Assembly: GCF_965638725.1 (NCBI RefSeq)
Contig: NC_134961.1
Location: 2,852,001 to 2,916,000 of the forward strand
Length of the DNA: 64,000 bases
Source: Aptenodytes patagonicus
Lineage: Eukaryota; Chordata; Aves; Sphenisciformes; Spheniscidae
Reading direction: 5' to 3'
Position numbers and translations under genes: made by a program
Shown here: positions 1 through 11,700 of the stretch, one piece after another
How positions within the stretch are numbered: the first letter of the stretch is position 1
How the letters are laid out: every line of letters begins with the position of its first letter
The notes under the pieces: model-generated
Told to the model about the DNA's origin: nothing
What the model saw: only the letters and a program-made list of their open reading frames with translations
The model's database searches: none

Positions 1-1886
1 ATTCTTTCTCTTGTAAGTAACGTGGGATGATGTACTGGAGTAACTCATTGAGCTCTCGGACAAATGCTCTTAATTGCAGAATCAGAGGGAGAGGCTGGGG
101 AATTGTTAAGAAACTCATGATTCATAGAAAGTATTTTCACTTTCTCCAGGATATGAGGAGAGAAAGTAGCAGAATTTAAATGGTATGAATAATATTGGAC
201 TACATAGTGTGGAAAAAAAAGCTTTAGCTTCATCTCATTCTTGTTTGAAAAAAAAATAAAACAAGAAAGCTCTGAGAACCTGAGGAGGAGTGCACACAGG
301 TGCCTTATCTAATGGGTGTTGGTTCTCTGCTCTGCTGTGTATGACAATATTGGACAACATAATGTGAAAACAGAAACACCAGCTTCATCTCATGCTTGCT
401 TAAAAAAAAAAGCATAAAACAAGAAAGCTTCCCAGAACCTCCGAAGGAGGGCACACAGGCGGTTCCTGTAATGAGCGTTGGTTGTCTGCGCCACTGTGCA
501 TGACTTCTAGATATTCTGTGTATAACATTATTATTGCAGCCTGTGGGCTTACATTTCTGCTTATGTTCCTGTTCCTGCAGGATGACTGTCCATGAAACAA
601 GCACATTTCTACTTATTTGCGTCTACCTAATGCTAAAGCTCCAGGCTGTTTCATAGTTCTGTGTATGGTTTCTGGCCATCCCAGGCCTGCATTGACAAAC
701 CAACGGCTTACAGAATGTCCGTGGTATCTAAAGGGAAGAGGGAAAATATTTATTTATTATTTTGCTTCTCGTACTGGTGCATGTCAAAAGTAGCTTTGTA
801 AGTGATGCTGGTTTTTATAGTATGGTTTGTTTCTTACCCCTCCAAAAAAAAAAAAGGTACTCCAAACAAAAAAGCTGGAGAAAAGTATGGGGTTTTTTGT
901 TTGGTGGTTGTGGGCTTTGTTTTTTTGCAAAGGATTGCATTCATGCTTTATTCATATGTCTATAGCTACATTTTAGAAAGAAGAAAACTTGCCTTCTGAT
1001 TTTCTGGCTCTCATGTACTTCTGGCATATCAGATCAAACGGAGTTCTGGGCCATCTTTTTGTTTATGCACACAATTTATCTATATAAAAAACTGCTCTTC
1101 AGTCATTTTGTCCTAGGAGCTCTGCTTGTAATGCTGGTGGAGGCTAAACAGCAAATGTACCTTAGAACAATTCTGTTTAACCATAGTTTCTGGAAAAAAA
1201 AAATGCAGGATTGCTTTCATCCCATTCTTAGAGCTTCATTGTTTAGTCTGTGTCCACTTGGCAGTGATGCTTATTGTTGGTAGCGAGAAATTCTTCTAGT
1301 GCAAACAAAAGACTCCACAGAAAAGCTCAGCCCTCTAAGGCTGTGTTTTTCTTTATTGGAAACTAGTGAACCCCATGCCATTTGAATAGGCTGCTTTAAA
1401 TATCTGAGCTAGTTCAGCATTGGCTTAGCTAAGCTGATTTTAACCCACAGTTTGAAATGGAGAAAGCCACCAAGGCTACTGTTTATGACAAGAACGTGTT
1501 CAGGCAGAACTGCTCATACTGTAAATTGTGACAATACTGTTACTTTGGATGCTAAAATGAGCAAGTGGAAGCCAGGCTTTACAAGTTTGGAGTGATTTGT
1601 GTTTTGGTACCTGGGGTTATGTTGGAACATTTCTGCTTTAAGGCCTCAGAGATGTGAAATAACTTATGAAACTCTTAGGATTTAAGGGTATGCACCAGTG
1701 GATTAAAGCAGTTTAAATCTGTCTTTAGATATAAGTACTTGTGCTGCCTTAATCCACTGATACAGAGATTTTGAAAATCAAACTAAAATAAAATCTTCAG
1801 TTCTGGACTCTGAAGCGTTGGTATCAATTGGTTTAATACACTTTCTTCTTCAATGGAAAGCCTCCTGACAGTGCTGTTTGTTCTAG
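1..1886. other. Sequence left of the first visible TBC1D24 exon
   Basis: No exon could be supported here. The stretch is AT-rich, with short A and T runs, and presumably belongs to a TBC1D24 intron, because the exon at 1887 starts inside the TLDc domain with a good acceptor. The earlier TBC1D24 exons, encoding the Rab-GAP-like TBC domain, must lie further left or be too short to recognise. The only structure seen is a diverged tandem duplication at about 183-504, listed separately. Confidence 0.5.
183..504. repeat. Diverged tandem duplication, two copies of about 160 bp
   Basis: Copy 1 (about 183-338) and copy 2 (about 339-504) share the same order of landmarks: GTATGA, AATATTGGAC, a GAAA-rich stretch, CAGCTTCATCTCAT or its variant, an A-run, AAAACAAGAAAGCT, AGAACCT, GCACACAGG, and GTTGGTT. 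They differ by many substitutions and small indels, so the duplication is old. I do not recognise the unit as a known transposon. It may be a local duplication or two fragments of one unnamed element. Confidence 0.7.
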
Positions 1887-1982
1887 GTCTGTGGTGCTTA
1901 TCTGTCAACTGACTGGAGCGAGCGCAGGCGAGGAGGGAACAAGCTGAGTTTCTTTGGAACTGGGGAGTGCTTTGTATTTAGG
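1887..1982 (+). CDS. TBC1D24: TBC1D24 exon (TLDc, first visible)
   Basis: The acceptor TTCTAG ends at 1886 and the donor GTGAGT starts at 1983. The exon is 96 nt, phase 0 to phase 0, 32 residues running from [10 protein letters not shown] to GTGECFVFR, a core beta-strand region of TLDc. Confidence 0.92.
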
Positions 1983-4328
1983 GTGAGTAAAATTTTATTG
2001 TCGCTACCCAGTAGCAAGGCAGAACTGCTGTACTGGTGTGAGTAACTCTTACTTCCCTTCCACTTGAAGAGGCTGGACTATATGCCCTCCTAGTTTATAA
2101 AGTCTACTGAACTCTTACTGTGGAGGAGAAAACTTTACTTTTCAGTTTTGTGGTAACCCTTTTTCTCCCCTTGCACAGAATAATTTTTTTAAAAGATGTA
2201 ATAAGGTAACTCGGAAAACACTGCATCATTTCTTCAATCACCTAAAAAGCAAAGGTATAAAGAAAGAAAATAACAGCTGGCCTAAAAGGCAGTTTGATCC
2301 AATCTTCACCGCTAATCGTGCGGGTGGAGTCTGAGGGGCTTGAATGTTCTTTGCTGTGCAGAGCTCTCTGCGTAGTGCATCTGCAGTAACTAAAGCTTTG
2401 CTCTTCTCTGCCCCTATGCAGCTGCAGCCAGAAGTGGAACGCTATGAGTGGGTGATCATAAAACACCCAGAACTGGCCACAACTGGTTCAGAGCCAGAAA
2501 ATCATGCCTCACCAGCTTCCAGCACCCTCTCTTCCGGCAGTGTCCCATCAGACCCCTCGGATCGCCTTTCTCCCTTCTTATCGGCTCGGCACTTCAACCT
2601 GCCTTCCAAAACAGCCTCCATGTTCATGGCTGGCAGCAGCGAATGCATCATTATAGGTAAGTCAGTGTGAGAATTTGAGCATAGATCCTACCAGCTCTTC
2701 CTATCCACCTTAGATAAGAGAGTCACCTATATTTACCATATATGTATTTCAGTATCGCTACAGTTAGAGATAAAAGTGGTCAAAACCTGATATTATTACC
2801 CAACAAAAATTTTCTGTAGAAAAACTTGCATATCAAGCATTTTAGAGTAAGATAGTAACTCATAGCTTTAAGCACAGCCATACCTTCATACTGCCTAATT
2901 CATGATGAGAAATAGTTCTTGAAGAGGAACTTACTTTGCACTGAGGCTTTTGAAACATGGGGTAAACTGTAAAACCTGTTCATTCTCTTGGAACTTTATT
3001 GGATCTGTGGTGCTGCTGACTTTGGCAAACGCCTGCTTAGTAAAGTTGTCACCTAAAGGGGGATTTACAAGGAACAGGTATAAAATTGTGGTTGTCCTTT
3101 TCCCAAAAAGCTTTACGTGACACTTGTTAGGAGAGCAACTAGCCTGGTGATTTCCTCTGTAACATCAAGCGTTGGCTGTTTTCCCACTTAGCAGCATGTG
3201 CTCTAATCGACCGTAAGTTGGGCTGCTCCAGTATCAGCTAGGCTGGTGAGAGCTTCAGCGCGTGTGTAACTGAATTAGAAATCACTGTTAATGATGTACC
3301 ACAAATATTTCAGAGACCTTTACTGTTGAGCATATATCCCACCAGCTCTTCCTATCAGCCTTAGATAAGAGAGTCACTTATTATATTTACCATGTATTAC
3401 ACTATGGGTAGTAATAAGAGAAATACAAGCTTGGGTAGTAGATATATAGAAATGAATGTTGTACACAATTCCAGCTGTAGACCAGAATTTCCACCCTTTT
3501 GATTCTTCAGATGTTTTCGGTAGCTGTTCTTAGACAGTTGCCCTGTAAGCAATAGGGGAATCTTCCTTTTTGTTTTCCTAACATTTCTGTCTCACTTCAC
3601 TGCATTCTCTGACTGTAAGCTCTGTGAATCGTGACATAGACCCACAGAGAATCAAAATGCTTTTAACTCTGACGTGTTTTATAATGATTTAGAAGAACAA
3701 GCCAGTGCTGTTACTTATTGATCTTGTTCTTCTCTCAGCTTTGATTTTTGACTGCTAATAGAATGCTTTGTTTTTTCTTTACTGGAGGGAAAATATGCAG
3801 TTGGTAGCTTCCAAGATTCTCCAGCACTGAAAAACAAATCTTAAATGCTGGCATTTGAGTCAGGCTTCTTGTTCTTACTGACTTGCATTACTGGTTTTTT
3901 TTTTTAATTAAAAAAAAAAATCATCCAGTTCTGATAGTGTCATTTAAAAGCTATGCATTTGATCATACTCTGTTACACCTGAAGACAGCAAGCAAACATC
4001 ACTTAGGGCTTCCAGTTGTTCCCATGAGAAAAGTATTTGTCCTTTTTTTTCTTTTTTTTCTTCTTTTTTTCCTTTTTCTTTCTTTTTTTTTCTTTCTTTT
4101 TTTTTCTTAAATAGCAGTTTCCCATGCTAAGAAATGCAGAGACACCCTTACACTTGTCCTTGTCTCTTCACAGGAGGTGGTGATGGCCAGGCTCTTTACC
4201 TCGATGCAGATCTGAACCACGGAAGAACCAGCCACTGCAATACTTTCAATAATCAGCCTTTGTGCTCTGAAAGCTTCCAGATCTCTGTCTTGGAGGTGTG
4301 GGGCTTCAGGGACACCATGAATGGTTGA
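1887..4328 (+). CDS. TBC1D24: TBC1D24, 3' part: TLDc domain, last three coding exons
   Basis: TBC1D24 is a TBC/TLDc protein of synaptic vesicle and membrane traffic; mutation in human causes epilepsy and deafness. Three exons join in frame: 1887-1982, 2422-2656 and 4174-4328, giving 161 C-terminal residues with a TGA at 4326-4328. Visible TLDc landmarks are [19 protein letters not shown], a proline/serine-rich loop, then [35 protein letters not shown] and VLEVWGF. The combination of the QPEVERYEW segment with the serine-rich loop points to TBC1D24 rather than OXR1 or NCOA7, which share the TLDc fold. The first TLDc residues and the whole TBC domain lie outside the window. Introns are 439 bp and 1517 bp with GT-AG ends. 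TLDc proteins as a family bind the V-ATPase, whose c-subunit gene is the next gene downstream. Family assignment is sure; the paralogue call rests on memory and synteny. Confidence 0.93.
2422..2656 (+). CDS. TBC1D24: TBC1D24 exon (TLDc, loop and core)
   Basis: The acceptor CTATGCAG ends at 2421 and the donor GTAAGT starts at 2657. The exon is 235 nt, phase 0 to 1. It starts [10 protein letters not shown], passes through a serine/proline-rich insertion, and ends with the conserved [11 protein letters not shown] strand. Confidence 0.93.
2671..3402. repeat. Duplicated intronic segment, two copies of about 80 bp
   Basis: Copies at about 2671-2752 and 3324-3402, in the intron between the last two coding exons, share GAGCATA, ACCAGCTCTTCCTATC, CTTAGATAAGAGAGTCAC and ATATTTACCAT in the same order and orientation. 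They lie about 650 bp apart with unrelated sequence between. The feature span covers both copies and the spacer. Confidence 0.75.
4039..4108. repeat. Polypyrimidine tract (T runs separated by single C)
   Basis: About 70 nearly pure pyrimidines, T runs broken by single or double C, lie 65 bp before the last TBC1D24 acceptor. The tract approaches mirror symmetry, which is the property of H-DNA formers. It may also act as a very long polypyrimidine tract for the acceptor at 4173, though a short TCTCTTCACAG tract sits closer. Confidence 0.8.
4174..4328 (+). CDS. TBC1D24: TBC1D24 terminal coding exon
   Basis: The acceptor CTTCACAG ends at 4173. The exon is 155 nt, entered in phase 1 and completing the GGG of the GGGDGQ turn. 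It encodes [19 protein letters not shown] through [13 protein letters not shown] and stops with TGA at 4326-4328. The glycine-rich turn, the LDADL strand and the CNTFNN loop are TLDc signature elements. Confidence 0.94.
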
Positions 4329-5761
4329 TGTGACTATCATTAATCGACCGGTCAATTGTCCTAGGATTCCCAAGGCAAATTCTAATGCAGGAGCCAAGTT
4401 AGAACATAATTTCTGCTGGCCTCAGTGTTTTTTAGTATTTACTAAGTGGTGCACTTGAATGCAGGGCTTAGTTGTTTACTCTTATTTTAGTTAAGACACG
4501 TCAAAGTGAAGTAATGTATCTGATTAACTCCTTAGCTCTTTACCTCTAGAGACCTAGATTCAGGTCCTGTTATTAGGTAAAAATGAAAATGTAATGGATT
4601 TCAAACCATCCTAAGTGGATACAAGTCCACATCACAGGATGGGTTTGCAGTTTGATGCAGTTCCTCAGAGGCACAGAGCTGGCTGAGGTACACTGTAGAG
4701 CTGTGTGCCACTGGCACCAGTATCTGGCTTGAGCCAGTAATATCAAATGTCTGCTCACAGGGAACATTGATGACCTCAGATTTGACGTAGAACAGTAGTT
4801 CATAAAATCATTGCCCTACTATAAGTAGACGTTGTGCAGACAAATCATGAGTAATTATCAGTACTATTTCGTAAGTTATGAAAGCCCTCAATTAACACAA
4901 GAACCATGATTGCTAATTATCCTTCTCCTTGTACCTGAACCCTTGACACATTCCAGTTGCATCTGTTTGAGGAGTCTGCCTCTGAGGAAGGCATCCAGAC
5001 TGGACAACGATATCTCAAAGGCTTGATTTTGTTTACATTCCTATTCCATATCAGTATAATGACTTCAAACTGACTCACGTTTCGGGCAGCTGAAAGCCAG
5101 AGCATATATGCAAGTGCTCAGAAACTTCCCTTTCTTCATCTTTCCTGGAAGCTGAAATGGAGCTTTAAATCTGAGAATAACTGTGCTGATATCCCTGCAT
5201 GTTGAGGGAATTAGACATTGTGATACAGAAGCGTATTGCTCTCCCCACAGGTAAATGAAGGGAGGTGGGAGGGAAATCTTCTATGTAATACTATTCTGGG
5301 AGTGGACGAGTTTCCCAGGAGAACTCCAGGCGACACCGTTTCTCCATATCATGAGTATCCCAGTAATGAGATCCTGAAAAAGGAAGGTAACGCTTTTTTG
5401 CCAGCAGTGTTCTGGTAGGGTTTGGGTGATGCGAAGAGGCTTTGCTCATTCCTGAGAATTCATACAGTTCTCTGCAAGCATGCCTTGCGGCATGTGATGT
5501 CTGGAGGCAATTGCCGAGTGTCTTTATCTAAAACTGCTATAGAACTTCTCCCACATGAAGCACAAGTACATAAACATCAATGGATAGTCCAGAGCATACG
5601 ACAGGATGCTCTCAAAGCTTCAGTGGGTAATTTGCTAGTAAGAAGATTTACCACAACAAGTAAAATGAGGGGAAAGAGGAATTGCTGGTTTTTTCAACAG
5701 TTCAATCTAAAAAATTGCTTTAGAATGGGGGAAATGTTATTATTACTTAAACTTGAAGTTC

Positions 5762-5796
5762 ATTAAAAGGAAAAATTAAAAATTTATAGTAATAAA
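5762..5796 (+). terminator. Candidate TBC1D24 polyadenylation signals
   Basis: ATTAAA at 5762 and 5775 and AATAAA at 5791 are followed by a GT-rich stretch near 5847-5875. This is the first strong cluster after the TBC1D24 stop and would give a 3' UTR of about 1.5 kb. A further AATAAA at 8827 could serve a longer form. Transcript ends are needed to decide. Confidence 0.4.
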
Positions 5797-8700
5797 ATCT
5801 CAGCTAGGCTGGACAGGGTCATGTTAATATTCAGAGATCACAGATGAGTCTTGTTGGTAACGTTGGCTTGTTTAGCTTCACGTCAATGTAAATACCATGT
5901 GTCTTGGTAAAGTGTTGCCTCTTGCAAAGTACATGAGCAAACTTGGCAAAAATGTGATTTGCTTCTTAAGGTGCCATTTTGAATTTTTGTCAAAATAACT
6001 TTGAAATATTAGACTGTGTATACAACAGTTTAAGATGTCTTTTGCACCATTTATATTTGGAATTAGATTATTTCACCCTGTTTGAGAGTCAGCACTGGGC
6101 CTCTCTTTCTTTCCCACTTCCCACTTGGTGAGTTCTGTCCAGCTGTCTTCTCATAGGTTTACCGTAAGTTTGATTGAACTAGAAGGGAAGGTCTAATTCA
6201 GTTATACTTACGTATTTTGATGAAGAGGAACTTTAACAGTCATATCTGGCTTTTTACAACTACTGGCTGATGCTGCCTTCTATTATTTTTTCAAAGCTAG
6301 CTGTATCACTTTGCACTTGCTAGTATCCCACAAGCTTCCTCAGACAAAACAAATCACTCAAAAAAAAAAAAAGTATCCCATTTAGTAGGTTCTCTTAAGT
6401 GTGGGTGGGATTTCAGTTTTGTCCCTATCTCCTCTCTTTCAAGCTTGTTTGAGGTGCCCTTGGAAAACAAAAAAAACAACAAAACACAATAGCATTAATT
6501 TTCAGCTTGTTAACTTGTCAGAAATTCCCTCGAGCTGTGTGTTGGCAGAATTTGTGGGACTTTAGTATTACACTCAAAATTAATAGGTTTTATCTGCAAA
6601 ATCTTTCCTGCAGCTGGCAGTGGTGATGTGATTTTCTCACTCCCCATCCCTGCTGGATGCAACTATGTCAGCGAAACCTGAGTACTATACCGTGTCTTAA
6701 GCCATATCCAAGAAACACTGTTCCTTTCCCTGCTCTGTTCTTAATGCACAGGGATTTGGGTGTTTGAAATCAGAAATGACTCATAGTTGCTCAGAAATTC
6801 ATCACAGGATATTAGTGTAAGAATCCAAGGAGCAGTACTGAAAATCAGTGAGGTTTAGGCATCTGAGTCTCGAGTGTCTTTTCAAAAGTCAATCGCAGGC
6901 CTCAGCTCAGCTTCCTTTGTGTCAGATGAGTACAACTTCTGACCCCCCGGCAGCGAAGGTCCACAAGAGACCGCTTTTTGGTAGCTTATCGAGATGGCCA
7001 GCCAGTCTTTCACGCGGGACTGAAGGTAAATGTTCATTCTTAACGTAAGACATGGTGCTGGGTGGCTGGCAGTGTCTAACAGCTGCTCTACGTCTATGCA
7101 TTTGCAACTGGCGTGGGTGTGCTTGCAGCACACACGGCGCCCAGAGCAATTTGAGCAATGACCTGTACGAGTTTGCACATCACAGCAGGGGATAAAAGGG
7201 TTAACAGGTGGTCCTCCTTCTGCTGGCTCTTCGTATTCGTATCAATCTTGAGGCACACGTTGCAGGGATGGTTTTGGTTTGGTACAGCACTACCCTGCTG
7301 CAGAGATCCTGCAGGTCTGGTATGTATGTTTTAAATTTGAATAGCCTGAATAAGCAAGAGGCTGCAATAATCTAGCAAGAGGAATTACACAGTGCTGTGT
7401 CATCTTCACACGACCCTTTTGTTCAGTAAAAATTAATGTTCCTCTTCACGTGTAAATCATCATGTGCAATTCTCGTTAGGTTGTGAGACACCTTAGCATT
7501 GTGACTTGGTCTTCTTTCCAGTAGGGAAGAGGCATTTTTTTGTCTGGGTAGTTAATGGTGGTTGCTGACCAAGTGTATATCAAAGTTCAGGTAATTAAGC
7601 CAACGGTTTGTGTTACATGCAAAACTCTTGAGGTGGAGGCCACGGACTGGTTTTTAAGACAATGACTACAATGGGCGCCTTATCAGAAAGTTAAAATTAT
7701 CTGAAGTACCCCAGCTGTAATAACTCTGAACAACTGTTGGTGTAGTTTGTGGTCCTGCTGGCAGCAATGACAGCGAGGGTGCCAGTGTCGCTTGATGAGC
7801 TGTTCGGTGTGGAGCTGGAGAGCTGAAGGCTGGGCGTCAGCTACCACAGTTCTTCAGGAGCATATTTGCTTTCCTGAGAAGCCATTTTTGCTTTGTAATA
7901 TTCTCTTGAAGGCAGAAAAGGCTAGAAACTCCTGACATCAGAAACCTGAATTTATTGTAAATGGCATCTAAGCTGTTTCCAGGCCACAGGAACTGTTTCC
8001 AGCTGTTAGCCAGGCTGGACAGACTTCATCGCTGGACCCGAAGCTGTCATTCCTACAGATCATGCACTTTGACACGCTCCCTTTTCTGATGAAGCACATT
8101 AATCGGCCTCCTGTTAACGGAGGCCAGTTAACAAAGGGAAGGGAAAAACTCCCATTTCCTCTGTGCTGCGGTAAGTGAAGACAAACTGGGGGGGTGGGCA
8201 GTACTGTTCTTTAAAGAGTTAAACTTCATGCCAATAGAGATCTGTGTTTAGCCACGGAGGGGTGGCACTTGCAGATCTGTCAACTGCTGTCCGTGTGTGT
8301 GCATTGAAATTGTGTGCTTTGTCCTTGGAAATCCGTCCTCGATCGTGGTGGGGAGTGAGCTCCGCTGCCCACTGACCGCACAGTGGCCATAGCGACGTGG
8401 ACACCACGGCCAGTGGGGACTAAGAGCTCACCTGCAGCCATGGCGCTGGAAGAGCTCGGCTCCTGCGACTGACACCCGGAGTCCGATTGTTGGACAGATC
8501 GGAGGCTTGGGCACCCAACTGTTAACATTGAGATGCCTTTCTGCCAGCTCTCTGTCGTGAATTTCAGACTATTCATAGTTGAGATGAGTGTGCATATTAT
8601 TTGGGGTGACGATTTTCTTCAGATGAGTGGTGGTGTGCTGCCGGTGTGAATTGGTTTTCTACCCTATCATTGGAATTGCTGCCCTACACTGATGGTATTT

Positions 8701-11700
8701 TTGTCACTGTGCAGAATCTTGGATTGTATTAAAAGGTGTTTGACTGTGGAGGCAACTTGACTTTGTCCTTCATTCAGTTATTTTCCTTCCTGTAGACCTC
8801 ATAGCAAATGGCATGCTGAAGCTGAGAAATAAACCCTGGAGCATGTGTTCTCTCACATGAACTCTTCACCACAATGAAGCGATCACACGGTTCCTGACTA
8901 TTTTAGGAGATCTCTCAAGGCTTTCACCGAGATCAGGTGCCAAACTGACTGTAAAAAACCTTAGATTGGCAAATTCTGAAATGAGCCTTCTTCCCTTTGG
9001 CGGGGCCAGAGACCGTGTTTTGGCCCAGCCCAACCTGGGTTTAAAATGGAGCTTGGAGTGTCTTCCAGCCGCCAACACTTGTAGATCAGACCAACGGTGC
9101 CGTTGCATCCTCTGCATGTAAATGCCGACATCGACTCAGCTACAGTCCTGCAGCCGCTGTAAGTCAGCACTGCTCTTGCTAGAGGCTGCGCCTTCCTTGT
9201 GCCAGCACAAACGTGACTGTTGGCAGCAGGCAGGCAGCTCGGTCGGGGAGCGGCTGCTTTAAAACTAGTATTTTTGTTCCTCTTGATGGCTTGGGTTTAA
9301 CCTGGATCTCTTCCCTGCCCGTGTCCCTGATAACGGCGCAGATGTGTTTTGCCATGGTTGAAAGGAGTGTTTCTAGTTAGCAGCACTGGTTTAAACAAAT
9401 GTTCCTGTTACTTAAACCTAGTCTTTGCCAGAGCCTGCAACTTAAATGTAAGACTTGTGGGAACTACAGGAACTTATTGGTATAGTTGGAGGATATCAAG
9501 ATCCTCTGTGCAAAATGCCTTTGGAAACTCCCCGCAGGCAATGACCAATGAAGTAAAAAAAGCTGTTTGAGTTTCCAGTGAAATTCCACTAAATTCTTGC
9601 GGCTTGAGTGAAACTCCTGGCAGGCAGGAGGGGAAAAAAAAAACAAAAACCACAACATATACGCCTCATACACAACATGGGGGCCTCCTGTGCTGCTGTA
9701 CACGGGTGTTTCCGAGAGCAAAGCTGTGGTCTAAGGCGATGCAATGTGGAAAAGAGGGATTGCTGAGCTTGCAGAAACAATTCACAGATTATTTTCATGC
9801 CAGCTCTCCGCACTGCGATGATGAGGGTTTGCTGCAAAGAAAGCCTGTGGCCACTAGAGGTTACCCTTTGCCTGGTCATCAGCTTCTTTCTCCCTCCGTT
9901 ACAAATAAATCCACTCTTGCAAGCCAAAAGTCCCAGAATTTAGTAAACGTTATCAGGCTGAGTACTTTTTTAAAAGAGATGAGAGTAGGGAAAAGGTGTA
10001 TGCATAGGCTTTCTCCATTTGATTTCCAAAAGTGAACTTGGCATTAAATACCGTAAATCACAATTTTACAACTCCCTTAAAGACCTTAAACTTACTAACA
10101 AAGGTGCTCAGTAGCAGGAAAATGTAACTGAGGGACCTTGAGGAGCTGAGCAATGCAGGCTGCTGGTTTTGAACCTTACAGCTACTTTAAGCCATGTGAC
10201 TGAGGACCTGAAAGGAAAATGGTATGCTTGATTGCATCAAGTAGTAGGAGCTCTTTATCACGCCCGGAGGGCTTGATGATGGGAAAGTTATGGGTGATGT
10301 CTCACGGGGCTGGTAGTTCATAATGAAGCTGGAGGAGCCTTAACTCCTGGAAAAGGAAGGCTGTCCTCTGTCTTGCCGTGGTGCTGCAGTATGAGAAGAG
10401 TGTGATGCTTGCTAGTTGTGCCTTTTTTTCTGGATTTTCTATACACAGTCTTTTCTGTAAATGTGACACGGATACCTGCTTCCTTGGGAGATGTTTTGTA
10501 ACCAGCTGATGGCACAAGACTGCTTGTGGCAGCAAACTTAAAAGTTTTCCTGCCTTTTAAAGTACCCCATTGGGTGTCTCCAGACCCGCCTTCCTATCAC
10601 TCTCCCCAAGCACCGCTTTGGGTTGCAGAGCCCCTGCATGAGCAGCTGGGAGGGTTGTGGCTTGACCCGTTGGCTGTGCTCTGGTGTCGTAGGCTGCTTC
10701 TGACTCTGTTTTCAAATCGCACAAATGGCTGCTCAGTGGAACTGGATCCAGACTTTAGCTGGGCGATATTTGAGAGTGTTCAGCTCCTGTTTTGCTAACC
10801 CGGTGCTGGCTTCTCTTGTGCAAATGTAGATAAGGCGCTAGGACTGTCTATGCTGTCGCTGCAGCTGGATACACACCTCCCCGTTGCTGACACAGCTTCA
10901 GTTCATTGCTTGCATGGTGAGTCACCTCCCTTTTTGTGGTTAAGTTGTCCTCCAAAGTTAAGGGCTGTGCCCTCCATCTGCCATTGACTGGCAGGGTTTC
11001 TGACTAGACTTGTCATCCTCCTGATCTCTTGCAGCCGCAAGGCGAAGGAGGCAGCTTTGGAAACCCATAGGGAAGAGTGCAAGTCCAGTGAGCCAGTGAT
11101 CAGTGCCTCGTCCTCCCAGCCTACGTGATGCTGGATCCTCCGTGCCATAAACAACTGGGAGTCCACGTTTTTGACCTGCGAGCATTGCAGACGGAGCAGC
11201 GCCAGCGTTGGCTCTACCAGCTCAGCAGGGCCAGCTGGCTGCAACCAGCACTCTCCTGCTTGCAGTGGCTGGGGCGCAGTCTATTTCTCTTCCTCAAATG
11301 TTCCTCCTCGTGCTGCAAAATCCTGCTTTCTTAAAGGCCTCTGGGTTGATGTGAAGACCCACTTTTGCCCCTCGCACTGTGAAGCGCTCTGCTGTGCTGC
11401 AGGGATTGCCTCAGGCAGCCAGTCCCTTTCAAGAACCGTTGCACATGGGCCTCTGCATCGCTTACCTTCTGCAGGGGTCTGAGCATGCTGTGCTCATCTT
11501 GTTGAGGCTCTGACTTCAAGCCCAACAAAGACCACAACTAGAGCGTGGTTGGTTGCTCACTACAAATCCCGCAGAGCAACAACTTGTCCAGTTTTGTTCA
11601 AGGGAGGTTTAGGACTGAAACTTCAAGAGCTGTCACTGTTTGCTGAGCTGGGTAGAGGTGTACATCCAGGCTGGTATTTTGTCCCTTGACCTGTTGCATG

